64,000 nucleotides of DNA, taken from contig NC_083338.1 of the NCBI RefSeq assembly GCF_019175385.1, positions 64,636,884-64,700,883 on the forward strand. The letters run 5' to 3'. Origin of the DNA: Lycium barbarum (Eukaryota > Streptophyta > Magnoliopsida > Solanales > Solanaceae). Shown here piece after piece: positions 11,788 through 24,390 of the stretch. The position numbers and the translations under genes were made by a program. Under the pieces are notes generated by a model. It searched no databases, was not told the DNA's origin, and saw only the letters and a program-made list of their open reading frames with translations. Positions within the stretch are counted from its first letter, which is position 1; each line of letters opens with the position of its first letter.

Positions 11788-13093
11788 ATCGCTCACTTGT
11801 TCTCCGTCGATATCACTTCGTTACCTTCATAAGAGAATCCATATCAACATTAGTAAACTAACTACATGAACGCATCGCTAATTCTAGGAAAAGTCGGACA
11901 ACACTTCCTTCGCTCATACCATTTTTCTCATGTTTTATATCAACTCCCAACATTCATAATATTATTCGCAATATCGTCATCGACAATCGTCATTTTCGTA
12001 CATTTGGCAAAATCCACCATTTTCCTCCAATTTTCCCTTATTTCTACTTCTAGCTCATCCTTGCGTTTTCATGCATTTAATGCTTGTTTCATGATATAAA
12101 CATCATTTATAACGTATTAGTACTCACAAAACTTCAATATTCAAAGTTCGATTCCACTATCATTCATTTATGCCACTATTCACTCAATAATGGCCCATTT
12201 TTATGTTCTTCTACATTTCAAGTGTCTAAGCTTTCCAATACTTCAAACAATATGGAATAATCATGAAACTTACCTTGGAGGATGGTTGAACAATCCTTAA
12301 GTTGAAATACTTCACTTAGCCAAAACCCTAGTTCCACCTTCTTGGGAATTTCTTTACTTAGAAGATCCTTTGATGTGTTCTTACACTTATTTTCATGAAT
12401 TTGGTGTTGATAATCTTAGGTTTCCATGGATTTTCTTGCTATTCTTAGAGTTGAAGTGTTGATGAACACTCTAGAGTTTTCTTGAAGTGTTGGAGGAAAA
12501 ATGACGTGAAATGGGCTTAAGTTCCCTTTTTAATAATTCAAAATCTGGTCTTTAATGAAACTTTTTCGGGATGAACAGTGGTCGTAAACCACCATATACA
12601 GACTGTATTTTGATTTACGGTCGGTCCACTGTGGTCGTTTTTAAGCATTCCAAAAACAGAAAGTTTGGTTGGGGATTATGGCAATTTACGACTGAAGTTT
12701 ACGGTCCGTAAACCAGTTTACGGGCCGTCCTCCAAGTCGTATTTAACCATTTCAAAGACAGAAAGTTTTGGCTGATGGACATGGCAGTATAATACATGGT
12801 TTACGGACCGTAAACCAGTTTACGGGCCGTAAACTGGGTCGTATTTAACCATATCATCACAGGCCAGAACTTGAGATTTTTGGCCAGCTGAGGGACGATT
12901 GCACTATACGGTCCGTAAATCACTTTACGGGCCGTATAGTGCCATATACGACCACTGGACAGAAAATTTTCCACGACTTTCTTATTTCCAAAAATTCTTA
13001 ATTAGCCATTCCCGACTTAATAAAACATCATTCACTCAACTTTTCATCATTCCACTCATCATACAAGTACGGAGAAATTTCCGAGGTGTAACA
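11788..13093 (-). repeat. Element B 3' LTR, remaining segment
   Basis: Matches 19461-20763 of the 5' LTR nearly base for base, ending GAGGTGTAACA in plus view (element start TGTTACACCTC). It holds the palindrome-rich block at about 12580-12945. Confidence 0.92.
12580..12945. repeat. Array of TTTACGG(N)CCGTAAA palindromes in B 3' LTR
   Basis: Several imperfect copies of a short palindrome of the type GTTTACGGTCCGTAAAC, with variants centred on GGACC, GGGCC and GGTCC, spaced irregularly and separated by unrelated sequence such as CAGAAAGTTT. A second copy lies in the other B LTR, and related arrays are in the I LTRs. Confidence 0.8.
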
Positions 13094-13130
13094 TTCTTCC
13101 CCCCTTTTGGAACATTCGTCCTCGAATGTT
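13094..13130 (-). promoter_or_regulatory. Element B polypurine tract and adjoining inverted repeat
   Basis: Purine run CAAAAGGGGGGAAGAA on the element strand next to the 3' LTR, preceded by perfect arms AACATTCG and CGAATGTT around AGGA (13111-13130). Confidence 0.85.
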
Positions 13131-13298
13131 CGACACTCGGGGATTCTTGAAAATTTTTGCCAGAGTTTCCTTTGTAATTTGGATACTACCTTTCCATTAC
13201 AACAACCCACAATATCTTCGCCTCACAGGGCTATATCACAATATCAACACATTTATGGCTACACACGACCAAAAACATAAAATTAAAACATACATACC

Positions 13299-14640
13299 TT
13301 ACACCATCGACGTCTCATCTTGAATCTCTTCTGGGGATTGGAACAAATGAGGGTACATGGATTTCATCTTCTCCTCCGCTTCCCAAGTCATTTCTTCCCG
13401 ATTATTGTTCCGCCATAGAACTTTGACTGAAGCAACCTCTTTATTCCGAAGCCTTCGTATTTGTCTATCCAAAATGGCAATGGGCATTTCCTCATATGTT
13501 AGCTTCTCTATTACTTGCACATCATCAGTCGGACCTATTCTTGTTGGGTCTCCAATACACTTGCGAGGCATCGAAACATGGAATACCGGGTGAACTGATT
13601 CCAACCCCGAAGGTAAATGCAATTCATATGCTACCTGTCCCACCTTACGGAAAATTTTATAAGGTCCGATGTATCTTGTACTCAATTGCCTCTTTTGCCA
13701 AACCTCATCACCTCTTTCATTGGCGATACCTTCAGAAATACCCAGTCATTTTCCTGAAATTCTAAATACCGTCGGCGGTTGTCTGCATAAGACTTTTGGC
13801 GACTTTGAGCTGTTAACAGTCGGTCTCGAATCACTTTAACCTTTTCGACTGCTTGTTGGACCAAGTCGGGGCCTATCAATTGCATTTCTCCGGTTTGAAA
13901 CCATCCAATTGGAGATCTGCATTTTCTTCCATATAGGGCTTCATATGGAGCCATTTGAATACTGGAATGATAGCTGTTATTATAGGCAAATTCAATAAGA
14001 GGCAAATGCTCATCCCAACTACCACCAAAGTCCAGCACACATGCTCGTAGCATATCTTCCAAGGTCTGAATAGTACGCTCGGCTTGTCCGTCGATCTGCG
14101 GATGGAACGTCGTGCTGAGCTTAACTTGACTACCCAGACCTTCTTGAAAGGACTTCCAGAACTTAGCTGTGAACTGTGCCTCTCTGTCTGTGATAATGGC
14201 CAAAGGAATACCGTGAAGTCGTGCAATCTCCTTGAGATATAATTTAGCATAATCTTCTGCTGAATATGTGGTTCTAACGGGGAGAAAATGAGCTGCTTTC
14301 GTGAGTCTATCCACGATCACCCATATAGAATCATACTTCCCTCGCGTACGGGGTAATCCTACCACAAAATCCATGTTAATTTCTTCCCATTTCCACGTAG
14401 GAATTTCCATTGCTTGCAATAACCCTCCTGGCTTTTGATGCTCGGCTTTCACTTGCTGGAAATTCAGACACTGTGCTACAAATTCTGCTATGTCTCGCTT
14501 CATGCCATCCCACCAATATACCAATTTGAGATCGTGGTACATCTTGGTTGCACCTGGATGAATAGAATACCAGGAATAATGTTCTTCCTCTAAAATCCGT
14601 TGGCGCAAGTTTGCCACATTCGGTACACATAGCCGGCCTC
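13299..14640 (-). pseudogene. Element B integrase and chromodomain remnant
   Basis: Two frames cover it: about 14617-13682, integrase from the HHCC region ([14 protein letters not shown]) through HPQIDGQAERTIQ to KVSPMKEVMRFGKRG, and 13685-13299, the integrase C-terminus and chromodomain (VKVLWRN, MTWEAEEKMKSMYPHLF). A frameshift near 13682-13685 separates them. The second zinc-finger cysteine is changed (QCLNFQ instead of QCPNCQ), and the usual DRGAQF motif reads DREAQF. Together with shifts upstream this element cannot make an active integrase. Confidence 0.88.
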
Positions 14641-14751
14641 GATATCTAAGAACCCCTTCTATGGAAACTTTTCCTTTTCCTGAGATAGATCTCGATAGTG
14701 GCTTAACTGAGGATCTTCATATTGCCTCTCCTTCACTTCTAGATTCCATGA
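14641..14751 (-). pseudogene. Element B degenerate link between RNase H and integrase
   Basis: Weak matches in shifting frames to the linker seen in A (RQYEDPQL, then a CVPN-like end). It has stops and at least one indel. No intact ORF. Confidence 0.6.
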
Positions 14752-16739
14752 TTAAACTGTGGGGTCATGGATGCTAATACTTGCATCGCCTGAATCAATT
14801 GGCCGTACGCCGAGACTTGCTAACCGATGGACCTCACGAACCATTTCTCGCTTTTCCGAAGGACCCCCACATAAACTACCCATCGATCGGCGGATAAGTG
14901 CATCTGCTACTACATTCGCCTTCCCTGGATGATATAAAATGTTCACATCATAATCCTTCAGTAATTCTAACCATCTCCTTTGCCGCTGGTTCAACTCCTT
15001 CTGTTTGAAAATATATTGAAGGCTTTTGTGATCCGTATAGATGTCCACGTGCACACCATATAAATAGTGTCTCCACATTTTAAATACATGAATGACCGCA
15101 GCTAGCTCAAGATCATGAGTGGGATAATTCTGTTCATGTTTTTGCAACTGTCTCGAAGCATATGCAATAACTTTCCCATTCTGCATCAATACACATCCTA
15201 ATCCCACACCGGAGGCATCACAATATACTACATAGCCATCTGATCCTTCTGGCAGTGTTAGCACTGGTGCTGAGGTCAACCTGTTTTTCAACTCTTGGAA
15301 GCTACGCTCACAGGCATCACTCCATTTGAATTTAGCCGACTTCTGGGTTAACTTTGTCAATGGGGCTGAAATAGATGAGAAGCCCTCTACAAATCTTCTA
15401 TAGTATCCTGCTAACCCAAGGAAACTACGAACTTCTGTGGGTGTCGTAGGCCTTGGCCAAGTCTTCACACTTCTATTTTCTGAGTGTCGACTCGGATACC
15501 ATCATCTGAAATAACATGGCCTAGAAATGCCACTGAGTTTAGCCAAAACTCGCACTTCGAAAACTTTGCATACAATTCCCGATCTCGAAGAACGCCAAGA
15601 ACAATTCTTAGATGATCTGCATGTTCTGATTCTGTGCGAGAATACACCAGGATATCACCGATAAACACTATTACAAAAAGGTCCAAGAACGGCCTGAACA
15701 CATTATTCATTAAATTCATGAACACCGTCAGGGCATTCGTCAACCCGAACGACATTACTCGAAACTCGTAGTGACCATATCTTGTCCTGAAGGCAGTCTT
15801 GGGAATATCTGCTTCCTTAATTCTCACCTGATGATAACCCGATCTCAGATCTATCTTGGAGAACCATTTAGCACCTTGCAACTGATCGAACAAGTCATCA
15901 ATTCTAGGAAGGGGATATATGTTCTTCACCGTCACTTTGTTCAACTGCATGTAGTCGATGCACATTCGTAGTGATCCGTCTTTCTTCCTTACGAACAAGA
16001 ATGGTGCTCCCCATGGCGAGGAACTAAGCCTTACAAACCCCTTCTCAAGTAAATCTTTTAGCTGTGCTTTTAGCTCTTTCAGTTCTGCTGGAGCAATTCG
16101 ATACGGAGGAATAGAGATGGGCTTGGTGTCTGGTAACATATCGATGGCGAAATCAATCTCACTTTCTGGAGGAAGGCCTGGCAACTCGTCGGGAAACACA
16201 TCTGGGAATTCATTCACTACCGGGACAGACTGGAAAGTTGGCACTTCCGCTTCCGTGTCATGAACCCGAACTAGATGACAAATATAACCCTTGGCTATCA
16301 TCTTTCTCGCCTTAAAGTAGGAAATAAACCTACTCTTTGGGGAAGCTGTATTACCCTTCCACTCAAGTACGGGCTCTCCCGGAAATTGGAATGGAACTAC
16401 TTTTGTCCGGCAACAAACATTAGCATAGCACGATGCCAACCAGTACATACCCATAATTACGTCAAAATCTATCATCTCAAGTTCAATCAAATCGGCCCTT
16501 GTCTGACGATCACATATAATGACTACACAGTCCTTATATACTTGCCTCGCTATTACAGGATCACCAACCGAAGTGAATACCTCGAAGGGTTTAATTGGCT
16601 CAGGTCTTACCCCAATACAATCAGCGATATACGGAGTAATATATGAGAAGGTAGAACCTGGATCAATCAGAGCATATACATCACGGGAAAATATAGTCAG
16701 GGTACCTGTGACAACATCTGGGGAAGACTCAAGATCCTG
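14752..16739 (-). pseudogene. Element B protease, reverse transcriptase and RNase H remnant
   Basis: The protease-RT frame is open from 16739 to 15465 and includes [31 protein letters not shown], the RT motif [10 protein letters not shown] and FIGDILVYS. The last should contain FIDD: one of the two catalytic aspartates is replaced by glycine. A single-base loss near 15465-15468 moves the frame to 15468-14752, which carries the rest of RT and RNase H ([29 protein letters not shown]). The usual ADALSR reads ADALIR. Confidence 0.88.
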
Positions 16740-18059
16740 TCACCCAGCTAAAGCATACACACGGGGTTGAACAGCACCTGAAGTGGATGCTCCCCCTCTA
16801 CCTCTGCCTCTGCCTGCTGTAGTCTGAGGAATCTGTGTTGTCGGCCGTGCTAAAGAAGAACTCACTGCTAAACCTGTCGGCTGAGTCCCAGCTCTATCTC
16901 TCGCTGAAGGGCAATCTCTCATCATATGACCAACCTACCCGCAAGCATAACAAGCATCCGAACCCTGACAACACTGTCCGAAATGCAATTTACTGCACTG
17001 GCTACACCGCGGTACTGAAGGTCTCCTCTGGCTAAAGTCTCCCCTAGGCTTCGAATCTGAAGCCCTCGAACTCTGCCCCTGGCCTGACTGAGTAGAACGA
17101 TCAACCCTCATATCTAAGAATCTAGGAGATGCACTAGTCACTGACTGACCTGAGTGCCTAGAATATGTCTGCCTCGGTCCCCCTCGATACTCACTGTTCT
17201 CCCCCATAGATCTAGCCCTCTTACCTTGTCTTCTGTCACCCTCACGATCACTTCTCTGCTGTCATTGTCGTTCCTTGAGGTTTTGAGCATGGGCCTGTAT
17301 CTGGGAAATATACATCCCGTCTTGCAAAGAGGCTGTCTGACAATCTCTAAACAAGTGTGGTCCTAAACCACTCACAAATCTATAGACTCGGTCTCCCATG
17401 TCAGCCACCATAGTCGGAGCATACCGGGCCAATGAGTTGAATTTCATACTATACTCTTGGGCACTCATGCTTCCTTGTTTCAAATTCAAGAACCTGTCCG
17501 CTCTAGCTCGGCGGACTTCAGGTGGCAAATAGTGACGAATAAAGGCATCTGCAAACTCTTGCCACACGGGAGGTGGTGCATTCTCTCCTCTTTTTATCAC
17601 CCAATTCCTATACCATAGCACCGCCACGTCGCGAAGTCTATTTGAGGCCAACTCGAGAGATTCAGTCTCAGAAGCATGCATAAGTTTCAGCGTCCGCAAC
17701 ATCTCATCGATAAAACCTTGTGGGTCCTCGTCCGGCTTCGACCCAAAAAATTCTGGAGGATTTAGAGTAAGGAAATCACGGGCTCTTGTGCTAGCTGAAC
17801 GATCACTTGGGCCCGCATTCTGTCGTTGTGCCTGAGCGGCAACCAACGGCGTCAATAAATGTATGGCCTCGGACACTTGTTGACCCGAAGCACCCGGTGG
17901 AGGAATCGGAGCTGAGGCTCCTCCCTGCTCTTCTACATTGGGCACGGCCTCACTTTGCGATTCACTTTCCTCTACCCCCGCCAGAGGCTCCCTTTCTGCC
18001 CGCTTCTTCGTCGTAGCTTTGCCTTTCTGGGCAGCTCTAGCTTTTCCTTTCGGCGACAT
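16740..18059 (-). pseudogene. Element B gag remnant
   Basis: Starts at MSPKGKARAAQKGK (18059). An upstream in-frame ATG at 18107 lies in the leader and lacks family similarity. Capsid part: ARDFLTLNPPEFFGSKPDEDP through RADRFLNLKQGSMSAQEYS. In-frame stops break it at about 17262 (after NLKERQ), at 16935 inside the zinc knuckle (ACYACG, stop, VGHMMRDC) and at 16740. All are single-base changes, and the frame is otherwise continuous with the protease. Confidence 0.87.
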
Positions 18060-18248
18060 TTTTCTGAAACCATAACGCACATTTAGGAATGATATAATCC
18101 GAGACATGGCTCTATCGTACGATTCATGAGAAGAAGGATGGTCATTTTCCTAAATGCCCTGTAGCCTCTTGTTTATTAGCGTGGTGCGCAACACACCATA
18201 AACAAGACTCTACTAGACACGGCTCGTAGACACTTCCTAGGGCGAACT

Positions 18249-18260
18249 GCTCTGATACCA
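18249..18260 (-). promoter_or_regulatory. Element B tRNA-Met primer binding site
   Basis: The complement reads TGGTATCAGAGC, four bases inside the LTR boundary at 18265. The leader between this and gag (18060-18248) has no other feature I recognise. Confidence 0.88.
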
Positions 18261-18674
18261 CTTCTGTCAAGACCCAGCTAGGGGCCGCGACGGGTACCCG
18301 GAGCTAGTTACCGAGCACCGCTCACTCTATTACTTATCTTGCTCATTTAATACTCTTTTATCAATTTTACATACCAATTGTAGGATAATCATATTTTATC
18401 AAAACATAAGTACTTTATATACATTTGCCTATCGGCCGTCAAACAATATACATACATATGAAAACATCTTGTGAGACCATCTAACCCACACTGCGTATCT
18501 ACGAGCCTCTACTAACATAATGAATACATAGATGGAACAAGACTCCGTCATGCCCAAAATATGCATATATGAATATACATCAAAAGAATAGCCATAAGCA
18601 CCTCCGATCGATGGAGTGTTATCTATCAGCTAATAGCTACTGAGGACCTGGGCCAAGCTCTCCTCCCTGTCTAC

Positions 18675-18730
18675 CTGTGGGCATGAACACAGCGTCTGAA
18701 GAAAGGACGTCAGTACGAATATTGTACCGA
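18675..18730 (-). other. Three-hairpin LTR cassette, element B
   Basis: Element strand: SL1 TCGGTAC/GTACTGA, SL2 CGTC/GACG core, SL3 CTGTG/CACAG. SL2 and SL3 differ from family 1 by paired changes. The downstream hairpin is at 18531-18549, GACGGA/TCCATC. Confidence 0.7.
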
Positions 18731-20239
18731 GTATAAGAGGCTTACATCATGAAAGGAGACATCAATAATATGGGAATAACATCAACATGAGACATCTGGA
18801 TCTGACTGATAATCATAAATGAAGTAATGCATGCTATCTTACTCATACTCATCATCATAACATGTATGCATCATATGCAAGCTGCCCGTCCATGTCGGAA
18901 CGGTGTGATAATCAATAATACTAGCCCGCGTCCAGGCCTCCCGCGTCCGAGGTACCATCTCATGCCTCCCACTAGTGGTGTCTGCCCACGCCCGTAGGTC
19001 GTGGTGTATCCGTATCGTCACCCGCCGAAGCAGTGTCTGCCTCGGCAACTAGGCCCGGTGTGAAATGCTCATGACATGCTCAATGTAAATGCTCATAGTA
19101 ATATGCTTATCATAAAATACTTATCTTATCATAATGCGTATATAAGACTCATGATCAACTTTACTCTATCGGGGTGACGTAAGGTCGTGATTCCCCGATT
19201 ACATTATGGAACCATCATAGACATTCCGTCTCACCTTGAAAGGACTAGTGCATAAGGTGAGTGTAGGCAACGAATAACATCGTCATCATTCTAGTGTCAT
19301 CATATTGCATAACTTATCTCATATAGACATTCATACACATAAGCTTTTAACTTCTTCGAATGCAAGAACTCATGAAAGGAATAGGGATTCAAGTTAAAAG
19401 ATTCATGCCATTGGAAAGAAGGGCTAGCCTCACATACCTTGGTCATTTAGCTAAGATATCGCTCACTTGTTCTCCGTCGATATCACTTCGTTACCTTCAT
19501 AAGAGAATCCGTATCAACATTAGTAAACTAACTACATGAACGCATCGCTAATTCTAGGAAAAGTCGGACAACGCTTCCTTCGCTCATACCATTTTTCTCA
19601 TGTTTTATATCAACTCCCAACATTCATAATATTATTCGCAATATCGTCATCGACAATCGTCATTTTCGTACATTTGGCAAAATCCACCATTTTCCTCCAA
19701 TTTTCCCTTATTTCTACTTCTAGCTCATCCTTGCGTTTTCATGCATTTAATGCTTGTTTCATGATATAAACATCATTTATAACGTATTAGTACTCACAAA
19801 ACTTCAATATTCAAAGTTCGATTCCACTATCATTCATTTATGCCACTATTCACTCAATAATGGCCCATTTCTATGTTCTTCTACATTTCAAGTGTCTAAG
19901 CTTTCCAATACTTCAAACAATATGGAATAATCATGAAACTTACCTTGGAGGATGGTTGAACAATCCTTAAGTTGAAATACTTCACTTAGCCAAAACCCTA
20001 GTTCCACCTTCTTGGGAATTTCTTTACTTAGAAGATCCTTTGATGTGTTCTTACACTTATTTTCATGAATTTGGTGTTGATAATCTTAGGTTTCCATGGA
20101 TTTTCTTGCTATTCTTAGAGTTGAAGTGTTGAAGAACACTCTAGAGTTTTCTTTAAGTGTTGGAGGAAAAATGACGTGAAATGGGCTTAAGTTCCCTTTT
20201 TAATAATTCAAAATCTGGTCTTTAATGAAAAAATTTCGG

Positions 20240-20630
20240 GATGAACAATGGTCGTAAACCACCATATACGGACTGTATTTTGATTTACAGTCGATCCACT
20301 GTGGTCGTTTTTAAGCATTCCAAAAACAGAAAGTTTGGTTGGGGATTATGGCAATTTACGACTGAAGTTTACGGTCCGTAAACCAGTTTACGGGCCGTCC
20401 TCCAAGTCGTATTTAACCATTTCAAAGACAGAAAGTTTTGGCTGATGGACATGGCAGTATAATACATGGTTTACGGACCGTAAACCAGTTTACGGGCCGT
20501 AAACTGGGTCGTATTTAACCATATCATCACAGGGCAGAACTTGAGATTTTTGGCCAGCTGAGGGACGATTGCACTATACGGTCCGTAAATCACTTTACGG
20601 GCCGTATAGTGCCATATACGACCACTGGAC
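20240..20630. repeat. Array of TTTACGG(N)CCGTAAA palindromes in B 5' LTR
   Basis: Counterpart of the block at 12580-12945, with a few substitutions. Confidence 0.8.
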
Positions 20631-20763
20631 AAAAACTTTTCCACGACTTTCTTATTTCCAAAAATTCTTAATTAGCCATTCCCGACTTAATAAAACATCA
20701 TTCACTCAACTTTTCATCATTCCACTCATCATACAAGTACGGAGAAATTTCCGAGGTGTAACA

Positions 20764-22370
20764 GAAATGGGTCATTATTGAGTGAATAGTGACATAAATG
20801 AATGATAGTGGAATTGAACTATGAATATTGCAGTTGTTGTGAGTACAAATACGGTATAAATGATGTTTATATCATGAAACAGACATTAAATGCATGAAAA
20901 TGCAAAGACGAGTCATAAGGTTAAAAATGGGGGAAATTGGAGGAAAATGGTGGATTTTGCTAAACGCACGTAAATGACGATTGTCGATTATGAGATTGCG
21001 AATAATATTATGAATATTGGGAGTTGATATAGAATGTGAGAAAAGTAGTATGAGCAAAGGAGACGCTGCCCAACTTTTCCTAGAATTAGCGATGCGTTCT
21101 TGTAGTTAGTTTACTAATGTTGATCAGAATTCTCTTATGAAGGTAACGACGTGATTTTGAAGGAGAACAAGTGAGCGATAGCCCAGCTAGGCGACCAAGG
21201 TATGTGAGGCTAGACCCTTTTCTTTCTATGGCATGAATCCGATGACATGATTTCCTCTCTTTCCCTGATTCTCCTCTACCCGAAAAGCCAAGAGTTTAAG
21301 ATCATAAATAGCTATATGAGTCAAGAAACGTGATATGACGTTCCCACGACGTAAATGATATTGTTCCTTGTACACACTCACCTTATACATTGATCCCTAA
21401 AAGGTGAGGCAGAGTATTCATGTATGGCCATAATAGAATCGAGGGTACACGACCTTACGTCACCTCGACGGAATACAGCCGATCTAGAGCCTTTATGCAT
21501 GTATAATAACAAGTATGTTTTAGTAAGCATATTGTATAAGTATTTTTATAAAGAGCATGTCATGATTGCATTCACACCTGGCCTAGTTGGCCGGGCAGAC
21601 ACCGCTTCGGCGGGCGGCGATATGGATACACCACGACCTACGGGCGTGGGCAGACACCATTAGTGGGCGGCATGAGATGGTACCCCGGATGCGGGAGGCC
21701 TGGACGTGGGCTAATATTATTGATTATCACACCGTTCCGACATGGACGTGCAGCTTGCATATGATGCATATATGTTATGATGATGAGTATGAGTAAGATA
21801 GCATGCGTTACTTCTTTATGATTATCAGTCAGATCCAGATGCTTCCTGTTGATGTTATCACTACATTATTTATGCCTTCTTTCATTGTTTATGCCTCTCA
21901 TACTCAGTACAATATTCGTACTGACGTCCTTTCTTCGGACGCTATGTTCATGCCCACAGGTAGACAGGGAGGAGAGATTGGCCCAGATCCTCAGTAGCTG
22001 TCAGCGGATAAAGAGCACTCCATTGTTCGGAGGTTCTTATGGCTATTCTTTTGATGTACATATACATATGCATATTTTGGGGACGACGGAGTCTTGTTCC
22101 GTTTGTTTATACAGTATGTCAGTAGAGGCTCGTAGATACGCAGTGTGGGTTAGATGGTCTCACAAAAAAATGCTATTATTGTATATTTTATTTTGATGGC
22201 CAAGAGGCAATGTATATAAGTATTTATATTTTATTTAAAATATGATTTGTCATGCTATTTGTATACTAAGTTGGTAATAGACTATTGAGTGACTAAGATA
22301 AGTAGTAGAGTGAGCAGTGCTCGGTAACTAGCTCCGGGTACCCGTCGCGGCCCCTAGTCGGGTCGTGACA
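20764..22370 (+). repeat. Element D: family-2 LTR, 3' part, inverted relative to B
   Basis: This is the reverse-strand relative of B's LTR. It begins where B is inserted and ends GGGTCGTGACA at 22370. The missing 5' part must lie left of the window, beyond A and B. Immediately after the end, sequence continues as the RNase H gene of E without PBS or leader, so D is an insertion (solo LTR, or the right LTR of an element) in E; AATTC (22371-22375) would be the target duplication. Confidence 0.85.
21904..21959 (+). other. Three-hairpin LTR cassette, element D
   Basis: SL1 TCAGTAC/GTACTGA, SL2 CGTCC/GGACG, SL3 CTATG/CACAG (one mismatch). The downstream hairpin is at 22085-22103, GACGGA/TCCGTT. 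Confidence 0.7.
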
Positions 22371-23451
22371 AATTCATGCTTTGAAGATATGGCGACATTA
22401 CTTATATGGGGTTCATGTTGATATTTATACGGACCACAAAAGCCTTCAATATATTTTTAAGCAAAAAGAGTTGAATTTGCGGCAAAGAAGGTGGCTCAAA
22501 TTATTGAAAGATTATGACATCGACATTTTGTATCATCCTGGAAAAGCCAATGTTGTAGCAGATGCACTTAGCCGCAAGTCTATGGGCAGTTTGATCGACG
22601 TGCAGCCAGAAAGGAAATAATTAGTTCGTGAGGTTCATCAGCTAGCCAGTCTTGGAGTCCGTTTGGCCGATTCTGGAAATATTGGGGTTTCTGTCCGAGA
22701 AGTTGCTGAATCATCTATTATGGAAGAAGTAAAACAACGTCAGTACGAGGATCTCATTCTGGTACAGTACAGAGATACAACCCTTGATAAGGAGAAGACT
22801 CCGTTCGAGATTACATCTGATGGAGTATTATTATATAGTGGCAGGTTATGTGTACCTGACGTTCCAGGGCTGCGGCGACAGACTATGGGGGAGGCACATT
22901 ATGCTTGATATTCTGTTCATCCTGGATCCACTAAAATGTACCATGATCTCAGATGTTTATATTGGTGGGATGGTATGAAAAGGGATATCGTAGAGTTCGT
23001 TGCTTAGTGTCCAAATTGCCAACAGGTTAAAATCGAGCATCAGAAGCACGGTGGATTGTTAGAGAAAATGGAAATTCCAGCTTGGAAATGGGAAATAATT
23101 AATATGGATTTCATTACAGGTTTACCGCGCACTCCACGAAGGTATGATTCTATATGGGTTATTGTTGATAGGCTGACAAAATCAGCCCATTTTCTTCCAG
23201 TCAGGACCACTTATTCGGCTGAGGATTATGCCCGGTTGTATATTAAAGAAATAGTAAGGCTTCACGGAGTTCCTATATCTATTATAACCGACAGGGGTGC
23301 CCAGTTATGGCTAACTTCTGGAGGTCGTTTCAGGAAGGATTGGGGATTCAGGTGAGTCTTAGAACTGCATTCCATCCTCAGTCTGACGGACAGGCCGAGC
23401 GTACTATTCAGACGCTGGAAGATATGCTACAGGCCTGTGTTATTGATTTCA
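22371..23451 (+). pseudogene. Element E RNase H to integrase remnant
   Basis: One frame (22381 onwards) carries [32 protein letters not shown], then the integrase zinc region and [11 protein letters not shown]. It is broken by stops at 22618-22620, 22906-22908 (start of YSVHPGST) and in the zinc-site segment (FVA, stop, CPNCQQ) near 23006. A single-base loss near 23305 shifts the frame inside the GAQF motif. The rest ([26 protein letters not shown]) follows in the next frame until similarity ends after CVIDF at about 23451. Confidence 0.87.
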
Positions 23452-24390
23452 CAGGTAAGAGTCGATAAGTGACACGTAAGACGATTTATATGACAATTTG
23501 ACGAACAAGTTTATGAATGAGTGAACAGGTTTCGATGAGATAACCTATGATACAATGGTCGGGAAGAATAACGAAATGTCGACAAAGGGAAATTTTCGTA
23601 AATCACTGGAGCCTTAATAGGAGTGGTCTGGTCCTAATCAAAACTCTGTTTGCTGTATTTCTGCACCTCTGATTCTGATGAGTCTCTGTCTATTACGCCT
23701 CTGTACTTCTGAATCCGATTACGTTTCCGTCTGATATGCCTCTGTTCGACTGACTCTGGATATGAATCTGTCTGATATATCACTGTATGTCTAACCCTGA
23801 TTACGAGTCTGTCTAACACATCTCTGTATGTCCGACTCTGATAACGAATCCGTCTGATATATCTCTGTACGTCTGACTTTGATCATGAATCTGTCTGATA
23901 CATTTCTATTCGTCTGACTCTGAACACGGATCTGTCTGACATACTCCCATACGTCTGAGTCTGACTACGAATCTGTCCGCCATAGTTTAGTACGTCTGCC
24001 TCCAATTGTGAATCCGTCGGATATGCTTCTATGCGCCCGATCCCAGTTGTGAATCTGATTGGTATGACATGGGGATACTATGATGTGGTAAGGAACCGAG
24101 GAGTGTAACAAGAAGGGATATGGATTATGATGTTTGAAAAGCTTGGACGGAAAGGAAGAAGGGACACAATGTCCGTGAAAGAGCGAAAAGCATTCATCTG
24201 TTACTAGAATACAATTCATGGCCCAGCGATTATATGGGATAAAAGAAAACACGTTATGAGAGCATATGAGTCAGTAATGTGAAGAATTACTCCGCCATAT
24301 TGGTAAAGAGTCCGTATCGAAAAGTCGACAAAGGACGATTATAAAAAGGACCCTCCCGAAATAGTATGACGCCCTATGAGGTCAATTTAA
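23452..24390 (+). other. Non-coding tail of element E with degenerate repeats
   Basis: No polyprotein similarity. Between about 23630 and 24060 there is a loose tandem repeat built on phrases such as GAATCTGTCTGATA followed by CTGTACGTCTGACT, with a period of roughly 55-60 bases. Similar phrases (GATTCTGTCTGTCCG) occur inside the E and M LTRs. The remainder to 24390 shows nothing I recognise. Confidence 0.65.

Larger units (their letters stand above)
8343..20763 (-). mobile_element. Element B: degenerate Ty3/gypsy chromovirus, interrupted by A and C
   Basis: Minus-strand family-2 element. The 5' LTR is complete at 18265-20763. The interior runs 13094-18264. The 3' LTR is cut by A (first ~736 LTR bases in plus view are left of the window) and by solo LTR C. 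Its reading frame is broken by stops and frameshifts. The right flank GAAAT (20764-20768) should be its target duplication; the flanking sequence is LTR D, where the homologous position in B's own LTR shows the same GAAATGGG context. Confidence 0.9.
18265..20763 (-). repeat. Element B 5' LTR (2499 bp)
   Basis: Complete LTR, TGTTACACCTC...GGGTCTTGACA on the element strand. It serves as the uninterrupted reference for the sites where A (at 19001) and C (near 19460) entered the other LTR. Confidence 0.93.

Noticed and set aside
11866..12099. 77-residue ORF seen twice (also at 19536-19769)
   Set aside because: The repetition only reflects the two LTRs of B; no recognisable domain and no codon-level conservation seen.
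12580..12945. Regularly recurring palindromes suggesting a CRISPR array
   Set aside because: Spacing is irregular, units vary, there are no cas genes, and the sequence is a plant retrotransposon LTR.
21424..22196. Several overlapping ORFs of 64-115 residues in LTR D
   Set aside because: They lie in LTR sequence; the same positions in related LTRs lack conserved ORFs.
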